This document shows, piece by piece, positions 16,737 to 23,685 of a stretch of 24,344 nucleotides of DNA (within the stretch, counting starts at the first letter, position 1; each line of letters starts with the position of its first letter). The position numbers and the translations under genes are program-made. Below the pieces are notes generated by a model. The model searched no databases and had not been told where the DNA came from. It worked only from the letters and a program-made list of their open reading frames with translations. The stretch comes from CAYHYG01 sp964360835 (lineage in GTDB: Bacteria > Patescibacteriota > Patescibacteriia > UBA1558 > 2-01-FULL-52-15). The DNA is taken from contig CAYHYG010000013.1 in the NCBI GenBank assembly GCA_964360835.1, positions 1 through 24,344 of the forward strand. Reading direction: 5' to 3'.

Positions 16737-18014
16737 ATGTCTGAGACAACCGTAACTAACAATTCGCCGGTAGTCACATCCGAGGCCAAACCAAAGATTA
16801 AGCGCTGGCGCCTACTACGACTGACCGTGTTGATCACGGTAGTTTTTGCTTTGGGTTACGGCTTCGGTTTGCAGACCAGCAATATAGAGTTACCGACTGT
16901 CCTAGGGAATTTGCGTGATAGTAGCCGCGTATTGTCACAAGAACGTAAAATTGATTTTTCACTTTTTTGGGAAGTGTGGGATGATCTACACCGTAATTAT
17001 GTTGACGGCGGCCAGTTGCAGGATAAAGACTTATTTTATGGCGCTATCAGGGGCATGGTTCAGTCGGTCGGTGACCCACATACTATTTTCTTGACGCCGG
17101 AGGAAAATGAAGAATTTAATCAGGATTTATCCGGATCGTTCTCTGGTATTGGCGCTGAGATCAATATTAAAAATGACTATCTGACTATAGTGGCGCCATT
17201 GCCTGATAGTCCGGCTGAGAAGGCGGGGCTTGTAGCGGGCGATGTTATCCTAGCGATTGATGATCAGGAAGCCGCTGGAATGAGTTTGGATCAAGGTATT
17301 AAACTAATAAGAGGACCTGAAGGGAGTACGGTTACTTTGAGGGTAATTCATGAGGGAGATGCGGAACCTCGTGAAGTCCAGATTAAACGAGCGACTATTG
17401 ATATCCCGACTATTGAAGTTTCTGTTGACGAGAATGGCATCGCGCATATTAGATTATATACTTTTAATGAGGACTCTGGTAAAAAAATGATGGCAGCCAT
17501 ACAGAAGTTGCAGACGCAGTCGATAAAAGGACTGATTATTGACGTGCGCAATAACCCCGGAGGATTCCTAGATGAGGCGGTCAACATTGCTTCACTTTGG
17601 ATAGATGAGGAGCGATTGATTCTAAAGGAAGTCTTTACCGATGCAGCCCGTAATCAGGAGTATCGCGCTATTGAAACCTTCAAAGCGCCCAAAGTACCTA
17701 CAATTATCCTTGTTAATGAAGGATCTGCCTCTGCCTCGGAGATTTTGGCCGGCGCTCTGCAAGATTATAACTTGGCCACGGTTATCGGAGAGACAACTTT
17801 TGGCAAGGGCTCAGTTCAGACTTTGTCCGGCTTATCCGATGGTTCGGCTCTCAAGGTGACAGTGGCTAAATGGCTGACACCCAATGGTCGCTCGATTCAA
17901 GACGAGGGTATCTCGCCCGATATAGAAGTTCTGATGACACGTGAGGATCGTGAAGCTGACCGAGATCCTCAGCTGGAGGCGGCCAAAGCTAAAATTATGG
18001 AGCTGCAACCATGA
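16737..18014 (+). CDS. S41-family C-terminal processing protease
   Basis: This 425-residue CtpA/Prc-type serine protease acts in the envelope. In order: a basic N-terminus, a transmembrane anchor at about 27-44, the N-terminal S41 helix region, a PDZ domain at about 130-215 (SGSFSGIGAEI, SPAEKAGLVAGDVILAIDD) and the catalytic core. The Ser is probably Ser332 in GSASASE, and Lys357 lies in TFGKGSVQ. Their 25-residue spacing is that of known CTPs. IDVRNNPGG and WLTPNGRSIQ are also typical. Such enzymes trim or degrade envelope proteins and peptidoglycan hydrolases, which fits the murA neighbour. It overlaps rplI by ATGA and may share its transcript. Confidence 0.94.
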   Translation: MSETTVTNNSPVVTSEAKPKIKRWRLLRLTVLITVVFALGYGFGLQTSNIELPTVLGNLRDSSRVLSQERKIDFSLFWEVWDDLHRNYVDGGQLQDKDLFYGAIRGMVQSVGDPHTIFLTPEENEEFNQDLSGSFSGIGAEINIKNDYLTIVAPLPDSPAEKAGLVAGDVILAIDDQEAAGMSLDQGIKLIRGPEGSTVTLRVIHEGDAEPREVQIKRATIDIPTIEVSVDENGIAHIRLYTFNEDSGKKMMAAIQKLQTQSIKGLIIDVRNNPGGFLDEAVNIASLWIDEERLILKEVFTDAARNQEYRAIETFKAPKVPTIILVNEGSASASEILAGALQDYNLATVIGETTFGKGSVQTLSGLSDGSALKVTVAKWLTPNGRSIQDEGISPDIEVLMTREDREADRDPQLEAAKAKIMELQP

Positions 18015-18436
18015 AAGTGACTCTGACACAGTTTGTCAAAGGTTTAGGCGCGCCTGGCGCTGTGGTGGAGGTATCACCCGGCTATGCGCACAATTTTTTA
18101 TTATCACAGAATTTAGCACGAGTTGGAGCGCACGTTTTTAAGGCGACCACAGTGACCAAAGAGTCCTCCTCAGTCGCCGATTCGCGACTGCAACATTTGG
18201 CTCAACAAGGTGTTGTTTTCCAAGCTCCGGCCAATGAGGCCAAGTTGTATGGTGGAGTAGGCGAGAAAGAAATACAGGAGCAGGTCTTGAAGCAAACCGG
18301 TGTTGATATCAGCCAAGCGCAGTTTGTCGGCCTTAAACATTTGAAGTTATTGGGCGCTCATATGGTAACCATCAGACTGCATGGTCAAAATTATACTATT
18401 AGGTGTATTATCAAAGCAGATCATGGCCAACACTAA
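18011..18436 (+). CDS. rplI: Ribosomal protein bL9
   Basis: The 141-residue protein matches L9 along its length. The N-terminal RNA-binding domain has KVTLTQFVKGLGAPGAVVEV and SPGYAHNFLL in the GYA-N-L position. A connecting helix follows, then the C-terminal domain with EAKLYGGVGEKEI (usual KLFGSVT) and LKLLGAH near the end. It binds 23S rRNA at the base of the L1 stalk and helps keep the reading frame. GGAG lies 8 nt before the ATG, inside the protease gene. Some Patescibacteria lineages have lost bL9, so its presence narrows the lineage. The next gene starts 14 nt before its stop. Confidence 0.95.
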   Translation: MKVTLTQFVKGLGAPGAVVEVSPGYAHNFLLSQNLARVGAHVFKATTVTKESSSVADSRLQHLAQQGVVFQAPANEAKLYGGVGEKEIQEQVLKQTGVDISQAQFVGLKHLKLLGAHMVTIRLHGQNYTIRCIIKADHGQH

Positions 18437-20087
18437 GTATATTTTTGTAGTCGGCGGTGTCATGTCGGGCGTCGGTAAAGGCGTCACGACTGCTGCTGTG
18501 GCCAAAATTTTACAAAGCAAGGGCTATACCGTTACTGCTATCAAGGTTGATCCTTATATTAATGTCGATGCCGGCACCATGAACCCTACAATTCATGGTG
18601 AAGTTTTTGTTACCATTGATGGCGACGAGACTGATCAGGATATCGGCAACTATGAACGTTTCATGAATGTCGATATACCGCGGGCCAACTATATGACCAC
18701 TGGCCGGGTGTATCAGACGGTGATTCAGCGAGAGCGAAACTTGGGTTATAAGGGTGATAATGTTCAAGTAGTACCGGATATTCCCAATGAGATTATTAGC
18801 CGGATCAAACGCGCCTCGCGACTGGCCAAAGCCGACTTTACTATTGTGGAAATTGGCGGCACGGTTGGTGAATATGAAAATCTGATATTTCTAGAAGCGG
18901 CGCGTATGATGAAATTGAAAGCACCAAAGGATGTCCTATTTATCTTGGTTAGCTATTTGCCGATTCCGGCCAAAGTGGGAGAGATGAAGACTAAGCCAAC
19001 TCAACACGCTTCACGTACGCTCAATAGCGCCGGCATTCAAGCTGATTTCATCATCTGCCGTTCGGAAGCAGCGTTGGATCGTAAACGTCGCGAGAAGATC
19101 GCCACCTTCTGTAACGTCAGTCCGGAGGAAGCTATTTCAGCGCCTGACGTAGAAAGCATTTATGATATTCCGATTAATTTTGAGAAAAACGATATAGGCA
19201 ACAAGATTTTGATTAAGTTTGGCTTGAAGCCGCGCAAGAAAGATATGCACGACTGGCGCAGGGTGGTAGCTAAACTCAAAAGTCAAAGGGCAAAAGTCAA
19301 AATTGGGGTGGTGGGGAAATATTTCTTTTCCGGCGACTATGTCATGTCCGATGTCTATATTTCCGTTATCGAAGCGATCAAGCACGCCGGTGTAGTCGCA
19401 AGCGTCAAGCCAGAGCTGGTTTGGCTTGATTCGGCGGACTTTGAGAAACCCGCCCGCTTCGACGGAGCCAAAGCGAGGCGAGGAGCGTCAATGAAAATAC
19501 TGGATTCTATGAACGCCATAATCGTGCCGGGCGGTTTTGGGAGTAGAGGTATCAAGGGCGTGATCAGGACTATAGAATACGCACGCAAAAGGAAGATTCC
19601 GTATTTGGGCTTATGTTATGGCATGCAGCTGGCCACGATTGAATTTGCCCGTCATGTGGCTGGACTACGAACAGCCGACACAGTGGAAATTAACCCCAAA
19701 GCTAAAGAAGCAGTGATACATGTCAACGAAGAACAGGCCAAAAATTTGTCGGAGAATAATTTTGGCAATTCTATGCGCCTAGGAGCTTACCCTTGTATTT
19801 TGAAAGAAGGGAGCTTGGCACGTAAATTATATGGCACGCGCCGCATTTCTGAACGTCATCGCCATCGTTACGAGTTTAATAATCAATATCGCAAAGTATT
19901 AGCCAAGGCAGGTTTGGTATTCTCCGGCATCTGTCCTGATAATGATTTGGTGGAAATTATTGAATTACCAACGTCAGTTCACCCTTACTTCATAGCTACA
20001 CAGTTTCATCCGGAATTTCAGTCGCGGCCGCTACGACCGCATCCGCTATTTGTGGGATTACTAAAAGCGGCCAAAAAAAGGAAATAA
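18423..20087 (+). CDS. pyrG: CTP synthase
   Basis: The 554-residue enzyme makes CTP from UTP, ATP and glutamine. ATG 18423 (MANTKYIFVVGG) is the start that fits the family; the open frame runs 14 codons further up into rplI. The amidoligase domain has the P-loop SGVGKG (15-20), DPYINVDAGTMNP and HGEVFVTIDGDETDQDIGN. A linker (about 280-300) leads to the glutaminase domain, which has PGGFGSRG, the nucleophile Cys398 in LCYGMQ (usual CLGMQ), and His529/Glu531 in FHPEF. All catalytic residues are present. It is the last gene of the murA-S41-rplI-pyrG block, followed by a terminator. Length is a little above the usual 530-545. Confidence 0.96.
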   Translation: MANTKYIFVVGGVMSGVGKGVTTAAVAKILQSKGYTVTAIKVDPYINVDAGTMNPTIHGEVFVTIDGDETDQDIGNYERFMNVDIPRANYMTTGRVYQTVIQRERNLGYKGDNVQVVPDIPNEIISRIKRASRLAKADFTIVEIGGTVGEYENLIFLEAARMMKLKAPKDVLFILVSYLPIPAKVGEMKTKPTQHASRTLNSAGIQADFIICRSEAALDRKRREKIATFCNVSPEEAISAPDVESIYDIPINFEKNDIGNKILIKFGLKPRKKDMHDWRRVVAKLKSQRAKVKIGVVGKYFFSGDYVMSDVYISVIEAIKHAGVVASVKPELVWLDSADFEKPARFDGAKARRGASMKILDSMNAIIVPGGFGSRGIKGVIRTIEYARKRKIPYLGLCYGMQLATIEFARHVAGLRTADTVEINPKAKEAVIHVNEEQAKNLSENNFGNSMRLGAYPCILKEGSLARKLYGTRRISERHRHRYEFNNQYRKVLAKAGLVFSGICPDNDLVEIIELPTSVHPYFIATQFHPEFQSRPLRPHPLFVGLLKAAKKRK

Positions 20088-20115
20088 AAAGAGGAGCTGG
20101 TCAGGCTCCTTTTCG
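20088..20115. terminator. Bidirectional intrinsic terminator between pyrG and the ABC exporter gene
   Basis: AGGAGC (20092-20097) and GCTCCT (20105-20110) form a 6-bp GC-rich stem with a 7-nt loop. TTTT follows on the plus strand; on the minus strand the tail reads CTTTTTATTT. It serves both convergent genes, better on the minus side. Confidence 0.8.
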
Positions 20116-20150
20116 CTTGCAGCGATATTTAACGACCTTTTTTGGTGTGA

Positions 20151-21953
20151 TTAAACAATTTCTGATTCACTGTTGTGATACTGCTCCCACTGCTGGCTGA
20201 ATTCAGGGCAGGTGCGAAGTAGCTGATCCAAGGTACCCTTGGCCAGCAACTTTCCGTCCTGAAAAAAATAAATACAGTGAAAGTGTCGGAGCAAGTGTAG
20301 CCGGTGAACGGAGGCCACAATTGTCCGATCATGAAAGTAGCGGAAGATATTGGCGAAGATCTCGCCTTCCGTCTCCGGATCCTGACTGCTGGTTGGCTCG
20401 TCCAAGAGTAGTATCTCTTTGTCGTCGCAAGCCAGAAGTCCACGGGATAGTGCCAGACGCTGCTGTTGACCGCCGCTTAGGTTAACCCCTTTCTCCTTGA
20501 TGGAGGATTGCAGTCCTTTGGGCAGGGTATCGATTACCGAGGTGAAACGCGCCATATCAGTAAATTTTCTGATAACCTCAGGTGTATGGTTGGCGCCGAG
20601 AGTTATATTGTCTTGAATGGTAGTAGCGAATATCTCGGCGTTCTGTGGTATCAGGGCGATAGCACGGCTGATGCCGGCAAAGCCCTGAGGTACGTCCTGA
20701 TCATCCACCCGCAGAACTAGCTTATCAGGCTGATAGAGCTCTCTCATCAGTCTCAGGACAGTGGTCTTGCCACTGCCGCTTTTGCCAACCAGCGCCACTC
20801 GCTGACCTCGTTTCAGCCACAAGTGAATATCATCTAGATGCCGCTCGGAAGCGCCTTCTTGCTGGTAGGAAAAAGTCAGGTTAGAGATTTCCAATGTCTG
20901 CCAAGTTTCTGGCAGGACATGGTTACTCAGGTTACCCGGGATAAAATCGCGGGCCAACTCTTCTGCGTTTTCTACTTTAGCACGTCTCATAATCACGTCA
21001 CCGTACATACTGGTGAAGCGAAAAAAGACGTCGTTGATATTGCGCAGGTAGGCGTAGAGAAGTCCCAAGGGAACGATAATCTCGCCCGCGGGACTACCCA
21101 TATGTTGACCAAAGTAGATGAGCAGCACGACGACGGTCATGACCGTACAGCAAACGTTGGTCAAGAACCACTTCCACTCGTTGTAACGCATGTTGAGTTG
21201 GCTCAGGCTGTATGGTTCATCGATCTTTCCCACGATGGCCTGATAGACCAGGCGTTCGACACGTAGAATGATTACGGTGCTGATATTACTAACGGCATCA
21301 AAGACGCTTTCGGAGATGTGATTCTCCGCGTGATTGAGCCGCTTGTACTGACCGATCAAAATACGGTCAAAGCGCACCGTTATCCAGACGCTGACCAATA
21401 TCATGGCCAGGACGATCAAAGCCGCGGGCCAGCTAAAATAAATCAAAATCAAGTAGCTGCCAAACAGGCGAATAAACGAATAAATGATTTCAAACGAATA
21501 CTGCGAGAAAGCAAATAGGGCCCCGGCGCCTTTTTCAATCTTATCGATAACATCGCCGGAATGATGATTGGTGTGCCACTCCATAGGCAAGTTCATCACG
21601 CCATGGAGCAGAAATTTGCGGTAGTTAGCGCGACATTGAAAGGCGTTGCCCTCTTCCATGACGCGAGCAGGACCGTGGAGTGACCAGGTGAGGAATGGTT
21701 CGATAAGCATAAACCCCAGGAAGACCAGAAGTAACTTGAAGCTGTCACCGGTCACCCCTTGATGCAGGACAATGTCCATCACCTTGGCCCAGACCAAAGG
21801 TGGAACAATGAGCTCAAACAACCCAACGGTCATGAACATAAGGTAGATGCATACTACGCGCTTGTGGCTACTTGAGTAGCGCCACATTTTTCTGAAGAGA
21901 TAGAGCAGGGGATTTCCTTGGAGTTGAACACCCTCATGGACATGGTCTGACAA
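20151..21953 (-). CDS. ABC exporter, fused permease and ATPase (multidrug/lipid type)
   Basis: The 600-residue half-transporter has a membrane domain at about 30-330 with six hydrophobic segments, and an ATPase domain at about 350-590. The latter has Walker A GKSGSGKTT (about 389), a Q-loop region LIPQNAEIF, the signature LSGGQQQR (about 491), Walker B ILLLDEPTS (about 513) and the switch His in ASVHR (about 548). It should work as a dimer in the cytoplasmic membrane exporting drugs, lipids or peptides. The start is TTG 21953, because GGAGG lies 6 nt upstream of it and no ATG is in place. A 216-nt leader with a leader ORF and attenuator precedes it. It stands alone, ending at a terminator. 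Confidence 0.92.
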   Translation of the reverse strand: MSDHVHEGVQLQGNPLLYLFRKMWRYSSSHKRVVCIYLMFMTVGLFELIVPPLVWAKVMDIVLHQGVTGDSFKLLLVFLGFMLIEPFLTWSLHGPARVMEEGNAFQCRANYRKFLLHGVMNLPMEWHTNHHSGDVIDKIEKGAGALFAFSQYSFEIIYSFIRLFGSYLILIYFSWPAALIVLAMILVSVWITVRFDRILIGQYKRLNHAENHISESVFDAVSNISTVIILRVERLVYQAIVGKIDEPYSLSQLNMRYNEWKWFLTNVCCTVMTVVVLLIYFGQHMGSPAGEIIVPLGLLYAYLRNINDVFFRFTSMYGDVIMRRAKVENAEELARDFIPGNLSNHVLPETWQTLEISNLTFSYQQEGASERHLDDIHLWLKRGQRVALVGKSGSGKTTVLRLMRELYQPDKLVLRVDDQDVPQGFAGISRAIALIPQNAEIFATTIQDNITLGANHTPEVIRKFTDMARFTSVIDTLPKGLQSSIKEKGVNLSGGQQQRLALSRGLLACDDKEILLLDEPTSSQDPETEGEIFANIFRYFHDRTIVASVHRLHLLRHFHCIYFFQDGKLLAKGTLDQLLRTCPEFSQQWEQYHNSESEIV

Positions 21954-22026
21954 AGGACACCTCCGGTAGTTGATAGAAATTGTTTAGGAACGGATCGATC
22001 AGCTTTTGCAAGGGGCGTAAATCAAA

Positions 22027-22055
22027 AGCACCCCGGCTGATCTGACCGAGGTGCT
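22027..22055 (-). terminator. Intrinsic terminator in the leader of the ABC exporter gene (attenuator)
   Basis: On the minus strand AGCACCTCGG and CCGGGGTGCT form a 10-bp stem (one U-G pair) with a 9-nt loop, followed by TTTTGATTT. The pairing is complete only in minus-strand RNA; on the plus strand it has a C-A mismatch. It lies between the promoter and the start codon, so it would stop transcription before the gene. Confidence 0.8.
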
Positions 22056-22109
22056 CTTCAAAATTTTAGAAATTGCTCAAAAAACGACAAGAAACTCGGT
22101 CAAAACAGC
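22036..22109 (-). promoter_or_regulatory. Antiterminator pairing: leader codons 21-25 with the terminator 5' arm
   Basis: The minus-strand segment GCTGTTTTGACCGAG (22109-22095, within the leader ORF) can pair with CTCGGTCAGATCAGC (22050-22036). Fourteen of 15 positions pair, one of them U-G, with one U-U mismatch. The second segment contains the inner 5' arm and loop of the terminator hairpin, so the two structures exclude each other. Confidence 0.75.
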
Positions 22110-22169
22110 GTCCGCCGGCATTACACGGTAGCCACTAAAAGAGGTTAGATTGGGGCTAAAAATTATCAT
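22077..22169 (-). CDS. Leader peptide of the ABC exporter gene, 30 codons, leaderless start
   Basis: A 30-codon ORF begins MIIFSPNLTS and ends VLTEFLVVF before TGA (22079-22077). The promoter just upstream places +1 on the A of its ATG, so it would be read by a 70S-type leaderless start. It has no run of one amino acid, which argues against amino-acid supply as the signal and leaves ribosome-targeting drugs or general translation stress as more likely cues. Codons 21-25 hold the antiterminator strand. The ORF ends 21 nt before the terminator hairpin. The coding claim rests on position and architecture, not on homology. Confidence 0.65.
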   Translation of the reverse strand: MIIFSPNLTSFSGYRVMPADAVLTEFLVVF

Positions 22170-22175
22170 ATTATA

Positions 22176-22204
22176 TTTATAACACCTTTTGAATTATGTG
22201 TCAA
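22176..22204 (-). promoter_or_regulatory. Near-consensus promoter of the ABC exporter unit
   Basis: On the minus strand: TTGACA (22204-22199), a 17-nt spacer ending in TGT, then TATAAA (22181-22176), an extended -10. The predicted +1 is 22169. A TATAAT directly downstream (22175-22170) is an alternative -10 but would start inside the leader ORF. This is among the strongest promoters in the window. Confidence 0.85.
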
Positions 22205-22292
22205 TATTGGCTAAAATCTCGTCGGGCTTTAAGTTGAAGCTACATCTGTTATTCGTAGGATTGTTAGTGGCAGCTAGGAAAAAGAAATAAGA

Positions 22293-22322
22293 AAACCGCC
22301 CTGTCAATCGACAGGGCGGTTT
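22293..22322 (-). terminator. Strong intrinsic terminator after the four-helix membrane protein gene
   Basis: AAACCGCCCTGTC and GACAGGGCGGTTT form a perfect 13-bp stem with a 4-nt loop. On the minus strand a T-rich tail (TCTTATTTCTTTTT) follows. It starts 3 nt past the stop codon and separates this gene from the ABC exporter promoter. The stretch from 22205 to 22292 between them shows nothing else that I recognise. Confidence 0.9.
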
Positions 22323-22325
22323 GAT

Positions 22326-22910
22326 TTATTTGATCCGGAAATCTTCGAAGAGTTTCTTCAAGGCCAGATCATACTTGTCCAGTGTTTCGTAGCTCGCCAG
22401 TTCCGCTCCCAGCCACAGCGCGTAGGCGAATAATCCCTCGACCATGGCCGTTACCAGTCGCGGTACAACCAACGTTTCGCCGTGGCGACTATTGATCACC
22501 AGCTGGCGAATGAAATGCGCGCCGAATAAATCAGCGACTGCATAGAGCGCGGCTAGGCCGGAGAGGCAGTAGAGCAAGTAGACCCGATAGCGCGCAAGAC
22601 GCTTCAATTTACTGACCGGTAGCCGCACTACTTGGGCGTCAGCCCAGGCTTTGAGCACTACCTTCTGCCCCTCTTCGACCAATAGCGCGGTTTGAAGGTA
22701 TTCAGACGAGGTTGGCAGGCGCTGAAGTTGAATTGCACACCAGGTAATGAAAAGCGATCCGGCAAGCTGCAGGCCGATGCCGATGTTGTGCAGCAGAGGA
22801 TTCGGCTCCGCCACCAGACAGACTCCAGCCAGCACCAGCAGGGTCGAAAACAGGAGAAACACGGACATCCAGTGCCGACCCTTGTGTGTCAGAAAAAGTC
22901 TCTTCGACAT
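22326..22910 (-). CDS. Four-helix membrane protein, function unknown (DUF2975-like topology)
   Basis: The 194-residue protein is taken from ATG 22910, because AAAGGAG lies 5 nt upstream; the open frame extends 17 codons further, but that part lies over the promoter and operator. Four hydrophobic segments are seen at about 14-35, 41-62, 110-132 and 158-178, with a charged cytosolic stretch at about 65-108 and a charged C-terminal tail (KYDLALKKLFEDF). The layout recalls DUF2975-type proteins, but I see no decisive motif. It has its own regulated-looking promoter and its own strong terminator, so it is a single-gene unit. Confidence 0.75.
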   Translation of the reverse strand: MSKRLFLTHKGRHWMSVFLLFSTLLVLAGVCLVAEPNPLLHNIGIGLQLAGSLFITWCAIQLQRLPTSSEYLQTALLVEEGQKVVLKAWADAQVVRLPVSKLKRLARYRVYLLYCLSGLAALYAVADLFGAHFIRQLVINSRHGETLVVPRLVTAMVEGLFAYALWLGAELASYETLDKYDLALKKLFEDFRIK

Positions 22911-22951
22911 GATCACTCCTTTGTGAGAGTTTAGGAACGTGTGAATAAAGT

Positions 22952-22980
22952 AGTATGACATATACTATGTTATATGTCAA
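22952..22980 (-). promoter_or_regulatory. Promoter of the four-helix membrane protein gene with embedded palindromic operator
   Basis: On the minus strand: TTGACA (22980-22975), a 17-nt spacer ending in TGT, then CATACT (22957-22952); predicted +1 near 22945. A perfect 9-bp inverted repeat, TGACATATA (22956-22964) and TATATGTCA (22971-22979) with a 6-nt centre, covers the -35 box, the spacer and the edge of the -10. A repressor bound there would block RNA polymerase. No regulator gene is in the window. Confidence 0.75.
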
Positions 22981-22998
22981 CACTGAGTAAAGTAGGTG

Positions 22999-23583
22999 CT
23001 AGTTTCCAATGGTAATGCCGTTATCTTTTGGTGTATGACCTGTCAGCGGTAAAACTTCGCCTCTGGTATCGGCCAGACAGATTTTAATTTCCGTCGTTAC
23101 GGTTTTATGATTTTGTGCTGCCAGAGCCAGAGCGCAGGAACGATGCATACCTTCGATGATAACGATACCTTGATCAGTCAGGAGTCCTGATAGAGTAGTA
23201 GCACCGGGAAAATTTTCATAAAGGCGTAGCATTTTCTGATAGCCAGGATGCTCAGGTAAAGTAGGACCATTTACAATTGTTTCAAAAGTCGCCAGATCCT
23301 GACCTTGATAATAGAGTTGGCGCCACGTTCGTAGCGGTCCTCCACGCCATTGGGGTACAATGGCAAGTGGTTCGTTGACCGTGTATAGATACCAGTGTCT
23401 TTTGTCGGGCGCAAATGGCTGAGCATAGATCCGCCGCCAGTCTTCCCAAGTTTGGTAACCTTTACTTTGATAAAATTGTATCCAAGCAGGATTGCTTTCT
23501 TCATTGCCTCGTCAAATTTCAAAAACCTCAGGCCAAGCAAGTTTTTTTATAAACTGATAATGTTGCGAGTCTAGGGGTAACAT
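22999..23583 (-). pseudogene. Hypothetical protein with an in-frame TGA at codon 24
   Basis: One minus-strand frame runs from ATG 23583 to TAG 22999 and is open throughout apart from a single TGA at 23514-23512. It reads MLPLDSQHYQFIKKLAWPEVFEI, broken here as MLPLDSQHYQ and FIKKLAWPEVFEI, then TGA, then RGNEESNPAWIQFYQSKGY and on for 170 residues. The protein character (W, Y and charged residues) is continuous across the stop. No ATG, GTG or TTG follows the TGA until codon 118, so downstream restart would lose half the protein. LLTDQGIVIIEGMHRSCALA recalls the ParB/sulfiredoxin-type (I/V)-x-DG-x-HR core, weakly. It is either a fresh nonsense mutation (TGG or CGA to TGA), a sequencing error, or read-through. 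Confidence 0.7.
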
Positions 23584-23590
23584 TGGTCTT

Positions 23591-23619
23591 ATTTAATCAT
23601 AATTTATTGAGACAGTCTA
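23591..23619 (-). promoter_or_regulatory. Putative promoter of the TGA-interrupted gene, near-leaderless
   Basis: On the minus strand: TAGACT (23619-23614), a 17-nt spacer ending in TGA, then TTAAAT (23596-23591). The predicted +1 at 23584 is one base before the ATG. Both hexamers are 4/6 matches, so this is moderate evidence. Confidence 0.45.
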
Positions 23620-23650
23620 ATGTATTCTAGGTAGCGGATAAAATATAACA

Positions 23651-23679
23651 CCCGCCTAAACAAATTGCGTCTAGGCGGG
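23651..23679 (-). terminator. Putative terminator after the 119-aa protein gene
   Basis: CCCGCCTA (23651-23658) and TAGGCGGG (23672-23679) form an 8-bp GC-rich stem with a 13-nt loop, 6 nt past the stop codon. On the minus strand the tail TGTTATATTTT is only moderately T-rich. Confidence 0.65.
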
Positions 23680-23685
23680 CGCCTT

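Noticed and set aside
19277..19301. CAAAAGTCAAA repeated twice, 14 nt apart, in pyrG
   Set aside because: It encodes the charged linker between the two CTP synthase domains and keeps frame; short A-rich repeats are expected there.
20838..21266. 142-aa plus-strand open frame
   Set aside because: It is antisense to the ABC exporter, whose motifs are intact, and has no ribosome site or family-like features.
22077..22169. A known metabolite riboswitch in the exporter leader
   Set aside because: I could match no conserved core of a known riboswitch class, and the leader ORF plus exclusive pairings explain the region better. A new aptamer cannot be excluded.
23271..23540. 89-aa minus-strand open frame
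   Set aside because: It is out of frame with the continuous coding sequence 23583-22999, whose protein character is much better; it is a shadow.
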